DNA of 64,000 bases. It comes from Enterocloster asparagiformis (GTDB lineage: Bacteria > Bacillota > Clostridia > Lachnospirales > Lachnospiraceae). This document shows positions 27,402 through 36,490 of this stretch, piece after piece (the first letter of the stretch is position 1; the number at the start of each line of letters is the position of its first letter). The notes under the pieces are model-generated. The model saw only the letters and a program-made list of their open reading frames with translations. It had not been told where the DNA came from and did no database searches. The DNA is taken from positions 62,001 through 126,000 of the forward strand of contig JAGZSY010000012.1 of assembly GCA_018380885.1 (NCBI GenBank), in the 5' to 3' direction. A program made the translations under genes and the position numbers.

Positions 27402-28808
27402 TTACATCTTTCTTTTTGCTCTGCTTTTTAAAAATATCCCCATGCATACAAGTGAGAACACGATTCCGGCCGGGTAGGCAATTCCTTTCGTAAGCCGGAA
27501 CCCTTCGTCAGCCATTAAGATGTACGTGCTGCTCACCCCCGACATAAACATGGCCGGCAATGCTGCCATAAAGCAGGCCCAAGTTCTTTTATTCTCAGTC
27601 AGATACATGGCTGCCGCCCATAACGCGATCATAGCAAGCGTCTGGTTGCTCCAGGAAAAGTACCTCCAGATCACATCAAAATTCAGCTGTGTCAGCCAGG
27701 CGCCAACTGCCAGAAGCGGCGCCGCAAGGATCAGCCGCTTCCCGATCCGGTTCTGGTCCACCCGGAACCAGTCCGCAAGGGTAAGTCTGGCGCTTCGGAA
27801 CGCAGTATCTCCCGATGTAATCGGGCAAACCACCACTCCCACTACTGCCAGCGCGCCTCCCACAATGCCTAACAGAGAGGTGGAAATCTCATACACCACC
27901 CCGGATTGCCCCAGAGACGATAACGCTTCCTGCAATCCTCCGGTGGAACCATAGAACGCTACTCCGGCCGCTGCCCAGATCAGAGCGATCACGCCTTCGG
28001 AAATCATGGCTCCGTAAAATATTTTCCGCCCGTCCCTCTCGCTTTTCATACACCGGGCCATCATGGGCGACTGGGTGGCGTGGAATCCGGATACCGCTCC
28101 ACAGGCCACCGTCACAAACAGATACGGCCAGACCGGCCTTCCTGACGGATGCAGGTTTTGCAGAGCCAGCTCCGGGATCTGGTATCCCTTGATGAGAATG
28201 CCTCCGCCCACTCCGATCACCATCAAAATCAAGATCACGCCAAACACCGGATAGATCTTCCCAATCAGCTTGTCGATAGGCAACAAGGTCGCCAACAGAT
28301 AATAGGCCAGGATCACCGCTACCCAGAACGGAACATTCAGGCTTTCCGGCGTCAGCATGGCAATCAGTGTCGCCGGGCTTGTCACGAATACCGTCCCCAC
28401 TAAAACCAGAAGCACCACGGAAAATATCCGCATGATCTGCTTCATGCCATTTCCTAAATAGCGCCCCACAATCTCCGATACGGAGGCTCCTCCCATGCGG
28501 CTGGAAATCATACCTGTCATATAGTCGTGGACTGCGCCTCCTAAGATGGAACCAAATACAATCCAGAGAAACACAACCGGCCCGAACACAGCTCCCATGA
28601 GTGCTCCGAAGATCGGCCCCGTTCCTGCGATGTTTAGCAACTGGATTAAAAACACCTTCCACGTCGGCATTTCCACGTAATCCACACCGTCCGCCATACT
28701 GACTGCAGGCGTTTCCCGGTCATCCGGCCCAAATACCCGCTCCACCAACCTGCCGTAAGTGCAATACCCGATAATCAAAAGTACAAGTGCAATGAAAAAG
28801 GTAATCAT
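27402..28808 (-). CDS. cstA: CstA/BtsT-family transporter
   Basis: A 468-residue polytopic membrane protein with about 12-14 hydrophobic helices. The family signature QLLNIAGTGPIFGALMGAVF is near residue 55, followed by GSILGGAVHDYMTGMISSR. Characterised members (CstA, BtsT) import pyruvate or peptides with protons; pyruvate uptake is the best guess. It is shorter than the ~700-residue E. coli proteins, as usual for clostridial members. The start at 28808 has GGGAGG six bases upstream. A LytTR/GHKL two-component pair lies divergently upstream, echoing the BtsSR-btsT arrangement of enterobacteria. The surface-protein gene begins 25 bp after its stop. Confidence 0.9.
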   Translation of the reverse strand: MITFFIALVLLIIGYCTYGRLVERVFGPDDRETPAVSMADGVDYVEMPTWKVFLIQLLNIAGTGPIFGALMGAVFGPVVFLWIVFGSILGGAVHDYMTGMISSRMGGASVSEIVGRYLGNGMKQIMRIFSVVLLVLVGTVFVTSPATLIAMLTPESLNVPFWVAVILAYYLLATLLPIDKLIGKIYPVFGVILILMVIGVGGGILIKGYQIPELALQNLHPSGRPVWPYLFVTVACGAVSGFHATQSPMMARCMKSERDGRKIFYGAMISEGVIALIWAAAGVAFYGSTGGLQEALSSLGQSGVVYEISTSLLGIVGGALAVVGVVVCPITSGDTAFRSARLTLADWFRVDQNRIGKRLILAAPLLAVGAWLTQLNFDVIWRYFSWSNQTLAMIALWAAAMYLTENKRTWACFMAALPAMFMSGVSSTYILMADEGFRLTKGIAYPAGIVFSLVCMGIFLKSRAKRKM

Positions 28809-28832
28809 CTTTAACCTCCCAGTCCACATAAT

Positions 28833-29100
28833 CTAACCGTAGCCGGTATGTTCCTCCCTAAGTATTCTGTTGCAGCGCCCCAACGAAATCCAGATTCCTT
28901 TTTCTGTCGCCGGCTTCATCAAAAAATTGACTGCCCTCGCCCGGCAGGAAGCGACACCGAACCGCTCATCTTCACCCACCCAGACAATTTGGCTTCCCTC
29001 TGACGTCTGGTGGACTAAGATAGACAGCTCCTGATTTTCAATGTCATCGAAAGCAAATATCGTAATCGCATTTGCAATCGCCGGGTATTCCGCTTCTTTT
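28833..29100 (-). pseudogene. remnant of a response-regulator receiver domain
   Basis: A minus-strand frame just upstream of cstA reads ITIFAFDDIENQELSILVHQ, then QIVWVGEDERFGVASCRARA and VNFLMKPATEKGIWISLGRC before a stop at 28833. The order 'QIVwV...ar.a.AVNFLmKP' is the second half of a receiver domain with its conserved Lys-Pro. The phosphorylated Asp region is missing and no start or effector domain remains. It is probably a degraded LytTR regulator that once sat in front of cstA. Confidence 0.55.
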
Positions 29101-29465
29101 CTGTTCGTTTACTCCGGTTATCTCTCAACTTTCAAAAAAGCACAAAAGGGCGCCTGTCCTCCGATGGTATCAAGGGGGCAAGCGCCTTTATATAAACAGT
29201 TTGAATTTTTGTACCGCATAAGGACAGACTTCTGTCTGTCTTGAATTATATGCCATATGCGTTCTGTACATTAAAGTCACCCCCCTCTTTCTTAAAAATG
29301 GGTACAAAAAATACAGCCCCTGTGACTGCATTTTTCACTGAACTTCCGGGGATTTCCACCTAAAATCATTTTGACTTTTACTTCCGGCTAAGCTATGATT
29401 AGCTTAAATACTTTCCCAAATACCATTGGTTTCATCTTAACACAAAAAAAATCAAATTTGTGGCC
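29101..29465. other. non-coding region between the cstA side and the LytTR operon
   Basis: No convincing gene. It contains an imperfect stem (GGCGC...GCGCC, 29150-29188), a perfect small hairpin GACAGAC-TTCT-GTCTGTC (29223-29240) and A/T-rich DNA toward the LytTR operator. It must hold the cstA and LytTR promoters, though no clean consensus is seen. Confidence 0.4.
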
Positions 29466-29468
29466 TTA

Positions 29469-29504
29469 CACTAAATTGACACCTTTTTACACTAAATCGA
29501 CACC
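29469..29504. promoter_or_regulatory. direct repeat, probable LytTR operator
   Basis: CACTAAATTGACACC (29469-29483) and CACTAAATCGACACC (29490-29504) lie exactly 21 bp apart, differ at one position, and end 48 bp before the LytTR regulator's start codon. LytTR domains bind such paired direct repeats, so autoregulation is likely. The same design occurs at 1441-1477. Confidence 0.7.
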
Positions 29505-29552
29505 CCTTAGCAATTTTTTTGACTTTGTAACCAGTTTGGGAGGTATTAAATC

Positions 29553-30296
29553 ATGTTAAAAATTGCAGTCTGTGACGATGAGCCTCTGGATCTGAACCGG
29601 ATTCAGGACCTTGTATCAGAATATATAAAAGATCATCCGAACCCGGGAGCTACCATAACCGGGTTTGACTCTTCGGAACGCTTATTAGAGCGCTTAAAGA
29701 ACGAAACCTATCACATCTATCTTCTTGATATTCTCATGAACGGGAAAAACGGAATTGAAGTTGGGCAGGTAATCCGGAAAAATGACAGCCACGCGGCCAT
29801 TATCTATCTGACCGTGTCTCCGGACTATGCGCTGGCCTCCTATTCCGTTGATGCGCAGCATTACCTATTAAAGCCCGTAGAAAAGGAAAAGTTCTTTCGG
29901 ATTCTGGGCCGGGAGATTGAAAGCTTGTTAAAGGGAACCGACACCTATATCACGGTGCGCACCAAAAACGGGCTTAAATCCATTCGCACCGATCTCATCA
30001 TGTATGTGGAACAGAATTACCATGTCTTTACATACCACTTGACAAATGACGCAGTTTTCGAAAGCGTTACCAGCCGTGCCAGCTTCGATCAAGAACTTCA
30101 AGCACTTTTAAAGGATTCCCGATTCGTAAAAATATCCTCCTCCATGCTTGTCAGCCTGCGCTGTATTAAAACCATCAACAAAAAGGGGCTGACTCTTCAG
30201 AATGGAAAAGAACTGTTAATCGCACGCACGTATTCGGAGGCCAAACACCGCTACATGGAATACATGATTCAGGGGGTGAAACAGGATGATATTTGA
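29553..30296 (+). CDS. LytTR-family response regulator
   Basis: 247 residues. Residues 1-120 are a receiver domain: acidic pocket CDDE at 8-11, phosphorylated Asp in YLLDILMNGKNG, Lys in LLKPVEKEKF. Residues ~140-240 are a LytTR DNA-binding domain (YITVRTKNGLKSIRTDLIMY, FVKISSSMLVSLRCIKTINK). GGGAGG precedes the ATG. It overlaps the kinase gene by 11 bp, so the two are co-translated. It probably binds the 21-bp-spaced direct repeats just upstream and may control cstA. Confidence 0.93.
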   Translation: MLKIAVCDDEPLDLNRIQDLVSEYIKDHPNPGATITGFDSSERLLERLKNETYHIYLLDILMNGKNGIEVGQVIRKNDSHAAIIYLTVSPDYALASYSVDAQHYLLKPVEKEKFFRILGREIESLLKGTDTYITVRTKNGLKSIRTDLIMYVEQNYHVFTYHLTNDAVFESVTSRASFDQELQALLKDSRFVKISSSMLVSLRCIKTINKKGLTLQNGKELLIARTYSEAKHRYMEYMIQGVKQDDI

Positions 30297-31584
30297 TTAT
30301 GACTATCTGTTCGGACTTTCTAAAACGCTTCTCACCACCGCCATGACACTGCTCCTTATCTTTGTTTTAATTGATTTTAAGTTCCCCCGGAGGAAGGTCC
30401 TGGCTGTATATGGAGCCTATTTCGTTTACGTCGGAATCTCTTCCTGGATTCTGATTAACTTATTTGGCTGGTTGAACTTCATGCGGCTCTTTATTTTCAC
30501 TATCATTATGCCGGCTCTTGTCATTACCTATTTCATGGCAACCGATCACGCCATGCAAGCCGTTTTTAACTATGCCAGCCAACTGGATATCGTCCTGATC
30601 CTGTCCGCTACCGCAACTATCCTCAATACGGCCCTTCACGGCGGCCGGATCAGCGATTTAGTCCTCCGCGTTTTCTTGCTTGCGGTTACCGGCCTGCTGG
30701 AATACCGGTATGTCCGGAAGCTGTTCCGAAGGGTGGCGGACAATCTGGCCTTAAATTGGGGGATACTGGCCGCCATACCGGTCTGCTTCTGTATCCTTCT
30801 GATCGTATGCGGCCTGTTTCCAGTCCACTTTATCCATAACATCTGGGGGACCATCCAGATTTATGTGATTACTCTCGTTATGGCTGTCGTCTATACCGCG
30901 GTATTTAAAAGTTTCGTGGAAAGCTATCAGCATATGGAGAGCTGCCAGCAGAACGATCTTTTAACCGCGCAGGTCCTGGCGCTCCAGAAGCATGCGGACA
31001 CGCTGATACTCCATGCCGATCAGGACGCTCTGTACCGCAATAACGCCCACTATCAGGCACAGACCCTCTATGCCATGCTGAAAAACAAGGAAGTTGACAT
31101 GGCTGCGGAATTTTTAAGCCGGACCATAGAGCATGAGCCTTTAGAACCAGTTCCTTACTGCAACAACCTGATAATGAATGATATTTTGACTTATTACTTA
31201 ACCGAGGCAAAAGAGGAGGGCATTATCGTCAAAACGAACCTGCATTTTCCTTCTGTGCTCCCAGTTGATGTGATGGAGCTGGCTACAGTGTTTGCCAATG
31301 CCATAGAAAATGCAAAGGATGCTATGCGGGAGATGCCGGAGGCAAAGGAGAAGTGCCTGGAGCTATACTGTACCGATACCCCCAGGTTCATTTTTGAAAT
31401 TTCCAATACCTGCCCGGGCGCTGTCAATTTTGATGAAAATGGAGTTCCCTTAAACAAAGAAAACCAGTATGGAATCCATACCCTGAGTATCCTGGCTTTT
31501 ACAAAAAAACACGATGCTGTGATTGATTACGTGGTGCAGGACGGAATGTTCCGCTTACGTCTGCTTATACAGGATGAGGACTGA
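30286..31584 (+). CDS. GHKL-family sensor histidine kinase (AgrC-like)
   Basis: 432 residues. The N-terminal ~200 residues have six or so hydrophobic helices (LLTTAMTLLLIFVLIDF through WGTIQIYVITLVMAVVYTAV). A dimerisation helix region follows (YRNNAHYQAQTLYAMLKN), in which the usual phospho-acceptor His is probably H in RNNAHYQ. The C-terminal GHKL ATPase domain carries the N-box ATVFANAIENAKDAM. The final G-box region is YGIHTLSILAFTKKHD, where the canonical Gly-rich loop is less clear. It partners the LytTR regulator it overlaps. The ligand is unknown; a pyruvate-like nutrient is inferred from cstA next door. Confidence 0.9.
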   Translation: MIFDYDYLFGLSKTLLTTAMTLLLIFVLIDFKFPRRKVLAVYGAYFVYVGISSWILINLFGWLNFMRLFIFTIIMPALVITYFMATDHAMQAVFNYASQLDIVLILSATATILNTALHGGRISDLVLRVFLLAVTGLLEYRYVRKLFRRVADNLALNWGILAAIPVCFCILLIVCGLFPVHFIHNIWGTIQIYVITLVMAVVYTAVFKSFVESYQHMESCQQNDLLTAQVLALQKHADTLILHADQDALYRNNAHYQAQTLYAMLKNKEVDMAAEFLSRTIEHEPLEPVPYCNNLIMNDILTYYLTEAKEEGIIVKTNLHFPSVLPVDVMELATVFANAIENAKDAMREMPEAKEKCLELYCTDTPRFIFEISNTCPGAVNFDENGVPLNKENQYGIHTLSILAFTKKHDAVIDYVVQDGMFRLRLLIQDED

Positions 31585-31594
31585 AATTTCTTTC

Positions 31595-32047
31595 ATGGCG
31601 CAAGCCGGGATCTCTGTCTCGCCGCTTTTCTTCTGTGATCATTACTATGTCGATGTGCTGCTCCGCTACTATTACGCCCGGGCGAAAGAATTGCAGGTTC
31701 CCATGTCCATTCATGCTTCCTTACCGGAACACCCGGGAATTGCGGAAGAGGACTTATGCGTTGTGCTGGGCAAGCTCTTAGAAAATGCCTTGGAGGCAAG
31801 CGTATCCGCGCCGAACAAGCGCCCCCGTATTTCTGTATCCATGGCATACCATGACGCTGTGATGGCAATTGAAATCCAAAACACCTACACCGGAGAATTG
31901 ATCCCAGATGGCCGCGGCTTCCATTCTACAAAGCAGTCCGCACAGGAGAGTGAACAATCTGGATTCAGACAGACCCAGGTAATCAACGTTGTTCCCGGTC
32001 CGTATAAAACCAGCAAGACCAAGGGAGCCCTGCTGGATGAACTATGA
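31595..32047 (+). pseudogene. fragment of a second GHKL histidine kinase
   Basis: The frame reads ISVSPLFFCDHYYVDVLLRY, then DLCVVLGKLLENALEASVSA (an N-box) and IQNTYTGELIPDGRGFHSTK, which is the ATPase domain of another GHKL kinase. The part after GFHSTKQSAQES departs from the family (no G-x-G-L-x-S-I box), consistent with a frameshift. There is no membrane domain. It begins right after the intact kinase stop, so it is a truncated copy, not a continuation: both contain their own N-box. Confidence 0.65.
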
Positions 32048-32048
32048 T

Positions 32049-32085
32049 TATAAGGCCCTCAGATTCCGGAAGGCCTTATTTTTTT
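32049..32085 (+). terminator. rho-independent terminator
   Basis: TAAGGCC (32051-32057) pairs with GGCCTTA (32072-32078), followed by a run of seven Ts. It closes the LytTR/kinase transcript and marks the left edge of the AT-rich island. Confidence 0.85.
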
Positions 32086-32390
32086 CTCTGTTTTCAAGCT
32101 TTATCCCGTATTAGGATGTCCCCTCCACGACTCGTTACGGCGCATAACATGGAAACCGGGAAGGCAGAGTATCCCCTTGGCATAATCCGATCATTTCATT
32201 ATGGTATGTATTAAACTACTTTTACCACCCTTTTTCGAAAGCGCTGTTCTGTTGTAATAAATTTGGCCTCTTCTAACTCTCCAACAGCCCTCAGTTAGGT
32301 TGCCAACGGACGATACCGCATCACTGATCCGTGTGTCCAAATTCCCCTAGTCAATTGAGTCTGAGACAGCAAATGCTTCAATCAGAGTTT
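32086..32390. other. non-coding or degraded DNA at the left island edge
   Basis: 305 bp with no open frame of note. A short minus-strand frame (GQIYYNRTALSKKGGKSS) is not assignable to a family. It is probably decayed mobile-element sequence. Confidence 0.35.
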
Positions 32391-32553
32391 CCTCCATATG
32401 TTTTTGGTTTTGTATAGTGTTGTTTTGATCCCTTTTCACTTTCGCAATCCATCAGCCAATTTCATTTATAACACGTAAAAAGGCCAGCCAATTTTTCGTC
32501 TGCTGACCTTGAGTTTTTCCCATATAGTGTTCAAATGCCTTGCTGTAGCTGTG
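32391..32553. repeat. long direct repeat, copy A
   Basis: About 165 bp, roughly 80% identical by eye to 36704-36870 in the same orientation. Shared landmarks are CCTCCATATG at the left end, the block ACGTAAAAAGGCCAGCCAAT, TGACCTTGA, TTTTTCCCATATA and CTGTGG at the right end. Read on the minus strand each copy has a hairpin (GGTCAGC...GGCTGGCC followed by TTTTT) and then an A-rich leader ending in a GGAGG site. It therefore looks like a terminator plus 5' leader that was duplicated. Confidence 0.75.
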
Positions 32554-32571
32554 GTCGGGCAAAGAAGCAGG

Positions 32572-33074
32572 AGGGTGTCGCAAAATCATCAAAATAGATG
32601 ATTGAGCGGCACCCTCGCTCTGTATATAGAAAAAATCAGGAAAACATCATTCTCGATTGACTTCCTCCTGATTTTTGACATACTTTAATAAGCTTACAGT
32701 TTTTCTTGTATTTATGCACTCGCTTTGACATCAATCAAATAGCTTCCAGTCCGCTCATTCTGGATTTTTCTATGTAGTTTATTTAGATTGTATCCCATAC
32801 TCAGCAAGAGAATCTCCAGTTTTATCTTCTTACCACGTAGCAGGAATCGTTAGAAACCGTAGTCGTTTTTCAAAACCCCGAAGGCCCCCTCTACCTGGAT
32901 CGAGCGATTCATCCGGTACTTAATTCCTTTCTCGCTCTGAATGTTTTGATACGATTCTTCACATTTCTCCAAAAAGCTTTTAGAAACATACAGACGCTTG
33001 TTACCCTTCGCTTTCATGCAGTTCTCTTTATAGGCGCAGCCGGTACACTCCTCACATTCGTATACCGTCACCAC
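32572..33074 (-). mobile_element. IS1182-family remnant (3' end)
   Basis: The minus-strand frame from 33074 (VYECEECTGCAYKENC, RSIQVEGAFGVLKNDYGF) is the C-terminal zinc-binding and DDE part of an IS1182 transposase. It hits a TAA at 32852-32850 and then continues in frame (RFLLRGKKIKLEILLLSMGY) to the natural end at 32712, so a nonsense mutation splits it. The 5' half is absent and joins the HNH-like gene at ~33075. The outer end has a strong hairpin, AGGGTG...CACCCT at 32572-32615, that probably includes the terminal inverted repeat. The element cannot move by itself. Confidence 0.75.
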
Positions 33075-33079
33075 GGATT

Positions 33080-33745
33080 CTATTTATTCGCATACTTAAT
33101 TATACCACGGATTCTTACCGATTCTGACATATCAAAAATATTATTAATTTCATTTCCTTCTAAATCTTTTGCTAAAGAAATAGCACTCTGCATTGCAATA
33201 GGAACTTTATATGGTAGAACAGACCAATATAATACTTGATATCCACCCTTAATGTTTTTATCAGCGATGTTTTTGTGGAACTGTAACTCCTTTGTATAAT
33301 CCCTTACATCCAATGCCTTAATCCCTTCTAAATCTTCTAAGTTAGTATAGGTATGGAACTCTTCTTGCAATTCGCGGTATATTTCTTTCTCTTGCCCTCG
33401 TTTACATAATTGTAATAACAAATTCTTTACTGCAATTTCTGCCAGCATTTTATCTGTCGGAGGTGACTTCAAATTTTGTTCATTTTCATAATCTTGAAAG
33501 AATGTTCCATCGCACTCATTACAAATAAAATGAAACGTACCGGAGTTATTTACCCCTTTTTCGATATCCACAACTTCCATTCCCATCAGTGCTGAAGCGT
33601 GCAATATTTTTCCATTTTCAGCAATGTTTTTGAGTGATAGCTGAGGAACCGAATGCGAATTACAAAAACTTGTCTGTGGTTTTCCACATAAAATACACTC
33701 ACCTGGTTTTGCACTACTTCTTGCACTTGAGAGCAATTTATTCAT
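33080..33745 (-). CDS. zinc-finger/HNH-like protein, probably truncated
   Basis: 221 residues. CILCGKPQTSFCNSHSVPQ and, ~50 residues later, HFICNECDGTFFQDYE form paired CxxC motifs around an S-H-x-x-P core like those in HNH-type nucleases. The function is unknown; a nuclease role is inferred. The C-terminus ends at the IS1182 junction, so the original 3' end may be lost. The frame also extends upstream of the ATG at 33745 as KYVEITKLIDIPEGTDVVEI to near 33830. The only ATG with a ribosome site (33810, GAGGAACAAAT) is out of frame by one base, hinting at a frameshift. It is the last gene of the SEFIR operon. Confidence 0.55.
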   Translation of the reverse strand: MNKLLSSARSSAKPGECILCGKPQTSFCNSHSVPQLSLKNIAENGKILHASALMGMEVVDIEKGVNNSGTFHFICNECDGTFFQDYENEQNLKSPPTDKMLAEIAVKNLLLQLCKRGQEKEIYRELQEEFHTYTNLEDLEGIKALDVRDYTKELQFHKNIADKNIKGGYQVLYWSVLPYKVPIAMQSAISLAKDLEGNEINNIFDMSESVRIRGIIKYANK

Positions 33746-33882
33746 TTTTTTATGAATCTCAACGACATCCGTTCCTTCTGGTATATCAATTAATTTCGTA
33801 ATTTCGACATATTTGTTCCTCTTCTAACCATCAAATATTTGTATCTTTTTGTACATAGCCTATTTTATAGGCGAATTCGATT

Positions 33883-34734
33883 TTATATCACCTTTGTTCC
33901 TGTTTTCTTCTGATTTTCAAATGTACTCCAAATGAAATCAACAAATATAATACTACTTCCCACTGCCAGCTTAGCGTGACGTTCTTCTAATCCTTGAAAA
34001 GATGCACTTTTCCCATGTCCACTACCAAAAGGATTTCTGATTTCAGCTAATTTTGTTGGAATAGCTCTTAAATTTCCTAAAACAGCCTTTATCGCCTCTG
34101 TGCCTTGCTCTGTTTCTTGTATATTTGCAGGCAATAAATTTAGTGCCCCCATTGTTTTATTGGTAAGCTGGGGAACATCATCGTTCTTGCTCCATTCAAT
34201 CCCCAATTCGTCTAAAATTGTTTTACAGCAGCTCTCTATAAGTTCCTTTGCCAGTCCAATAGCATTTGTAGGGTTTGTCAACTGCATTGAAACCATTAAT
34301 TCCATTTGTTGAGACATATATTCACTCGAAAACTTGCATTTTAAATTATCGGCTGTCTTCGCAATAGCAGAGGATCCCCCTTCTACTCTGTCTATAATGA
34401 CCTTGCATTTTTTGAAAATCTTTGCATATCTTTCATCATACCTTGAAATGCTGCTCCCCCAATAGGCATCATCTTCATAATTCTCGTTATACTCATATTC
34501 CATATTGTCTTCAGAATAATGAAACAAATCAGAAAGCAGCTTAACCCTATCTTCATCAGATGCACTATTTAAATATGCAGTAAGCGACTTCCCCTATGAT
34601 AAACCAAACTTCTCACATAATGCCTCTCCTATACTGTTTGTCGTAAATACATCAAAGTCATTAGTTGAAAAATTCAGGACATATCCGCTCCTGTTAAACA
34701 GCATCAGAAATGTTCCTTCTTCTTGTTTTGTCAT
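33883..34734 (-). pseudogene. Abi_C-domain (abortive infection) protein with amber codon 47
   Basis: From the ATG at 34734 the frame runs 283 codons and is open except for one TAG at codon 47 (34596-34594). Before it: MTKQEEGTFLMLFNRSGYVL and NSIGEALCEKFGLS; after it: GKSLTAYLNSASDEDRVKLL. Relatives read ..GLSKGKSL.., so a single AAG-to-TAG change would explain it. The C-terminal half is an Abi_C domain: PTNAIGLAKELIESCCKTIL and AEIRNPFGSGHGKSAS. The remaining downstream part can start only at a TTG (34527) without a clear ribosome site. Abi_C proteins are linked to phage defence. It sits 28 bp after the SEFIR stop. Confidence 0.75.
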
Positions 34735-34761
34735 TATACCTTACCCCTAACATTCACAGTT

Positions 34762-36228
34762 TCAACTTAGTGTACCTATATCTTCAACCTTAATACAATT
34801 TAATATTGCAGGTGCTGCATCCCAACTACCAGAATATTTCATTTTATCGTCAAATGTACACTTTTCAATAACTGCTCTCAAATCACCTATGCTCTCTACT
34901 CCGAACAATGTTATCATCTTCTCGCAGAATCTACGAGATTTCATTTTTCCCCATTCAATCGGTATATTTTTAGCATAAATATAACATGTTGGAAACCAAT
35001 AAATGTCATGCCAGTTTTGTTCACTCTCTGCTAAATCATAAGCATTGCAAACCTGATAAAGAAACAAGTCTGCTTCTGCAATGGCTTCCCCAGTATAAAT
35101 CGGAAGTTTCTCCCTCTGATTGCAAATAATATCACCCATTAGTGTATATTTATTCTTCATCTCCGTTTTAGGTTTATAGCATTCCTCAATTACACGACTG
35201 TGATGCCTAAATGCTGTATAATTATTCTGCTTGATAGCGTTTCCAAATATACTTGTTTCAAGAAAATATGTGTATGTAAGCATTACATTTATTGCTGCAT
35301 AATCTTTAACATGACGCATAAATGCAATAACACATATAAATAATTCCCAAATATGATTTTTAAATACATCTATGTCATCATTAGAAGCCGAACTCGCATT
35401 AGGCTCAAATGTTTTGATACAAGTCAGTTGATTATACATTGCTTCAAAGCACTCCGCTAATATTTCTGCATAACCCAACTCCGTTTCCGCAATTACCTCC
35501 ACAAAGTCCAAAAAAATATCCCTCACAGGCTTGGTATTCAAAAATATTTCGTATATTCGTTCTGGTTTGGCACCTTTTTCAAAATATTCTTTCATAACTT
35601 CAAGATAGGCTGTCTGAAATCTGGATATACAGCTTTTTCGTTTATTTTCCGTATTACTTCCGTGTATTTGACGAATCAAATCCTTTAGTGGAAAAAAATT
35701 TGATTTCTCCTCATCTAGCCATTCCGGTCTTTTCCCTAATTTAGGTTTCATAAATTGCGGTTTCTCATATATATTTCGGAGAAGCTTCTCATATTCTTCC
35801 TCATATGTATCTGAATTAGAAAGATCAATGTATATCCTTGTCTTTATGTAAGTAGGAACATAAGGTTTTCCATCTTCATCCTTTTCTGCGATAACAGGAA
35901 TGAATTTTTCCTGTTTCATATTTCCATAGATTTCGCTAGAAATAATTGCAGTTTCATCTCCTACGCCTCCAGTACGATCATTGGCTTTCTGAACATATGC
36001 TTTATCACAAATAATAAGAACCTTTGTAATCTCAGGATCATTAACACAACGCTCCATAAATGCATATTTATCTTGACCTTCTTTCAAATCCCATTTATCA
36101 AGAACAACCTCAACCCCATGAGAAACTAATCTCTGCGCCAGTTCCAACACCTGTGCATCACTACTCCATGAGTATGAAATAAAAATTTTTGGTATTCTAT
36201 CTTCCTGCAATATATACTCCCTCCTCAT
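34762..36228 (-). CDS. SEFIR-domain (TIR-like) defence effector
   Basis: 488 residues. The N-terminal ~170 residues are a SEFIR domain: PKIFISYSWSSDAQVLELAQ, VVLDKWDLKEGQDKYAFME, KVLIICDKAY, KFIPVIAEKDEDGKPYVPTY and RIYIDLS. SEFIR is a TIR relative; bacterial single-gene SEFIR proteins have been shown to protect against phage, probably by depleting NAD. The C-terminal ~300 residues are helical with no family I recognise and are likely the sensor or oligomerisation part. Its ATG overlaps the stop of the XRE gene (ATGA), so translation is coupled. The AT-rich composition differs from the surrounding chromosome. Confidence 0.88.
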   Translation of the reverse strand: MRREYILQEDRIPKIFISYSWSSDAQVLELAQRLVSHGVEVVLDKWDLKEGQDKYAFMERCVNDPEITKVLIICDKAYVQKANDRTGGVGDETAIISSEIYGNMKQEKFIPVIAEKDEDGKPYVPTYIKTRIYIDLSNSDTYEEEYEKLLRNIYEKPQFMKPKLGKRPEWLDEEKSNFFPLKDLIRQIHGSNTENKRKSCISRFQTAYLEVMKEYFEKGAKPERIYEIFLNTKPVRDIFLDFVEVIAETELGYAEILAECFEAMYNQLTCIKTFEPNASSASNDDIDVFKNHIWELFICVIAFMRHVKDYAAINVMLTYTYFLETSIFGNAIKQNNYTAFRHHSRVIEECYKPKTEMKNKYTLMGDIICNQREKLPIYTGEAIAEADLFLYQVCNAYDLAESEQNWHDIYWFPTCYIYAKNIPIEWGKMKSRRFCEKMITLFGVESIGDLRAVIEKCTFDDKMKYSGSWDAAPAILNCIKVEDIGTLS

Positions 36229-36449
36229 TTGTTTCCAGTTTTTATTTCATTGCCATCCGGCAATATAAAGACCTGCTCATATGTTGCATCCACTGCCTGA
36301 GCAATCTCCATCATCTCCTCAAAAGATACTGTTCCACGCTGCAATTTCTTGTTAAAGTTCTGTGGAGTCTGACCAAGCCTCCGTGCCAGTTCTGAAATAC
36401 TAATATTCATTTTCTCACATAATTCTCTAATCATTTCTGATGTTGTCAT
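36225..36449 (-). CDS. XRE-family (HTH) regulator
   Basis: 74 residues. MTTSEMIRELCEKMNISI, SELARRLGQTPQNFNKKLQR and VSFEEMMEIAQAVDATYEQV are the canonical five-helix Cro/C1-type HTH. The start at 36449 follows GGAGGAG; the frame upstream has no supported start. It is 42 bp after the small upstream gene and overlaps the SEFIR gene by 4 bp, so it is the natural repressor of this defence operon. Confidence 0.88.
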   Translation of the reverse strand: MTTSEMIRELCEKMNISISELARRLGQTPQNFNKKLQRGTVSFEEMMEIAQAVDATYEQVFILPDGNEIKTGNK

Positions 36450-36490
36450 TACTACTCCTCCAGATATTCTTATTATAAACCATTTAGTTG

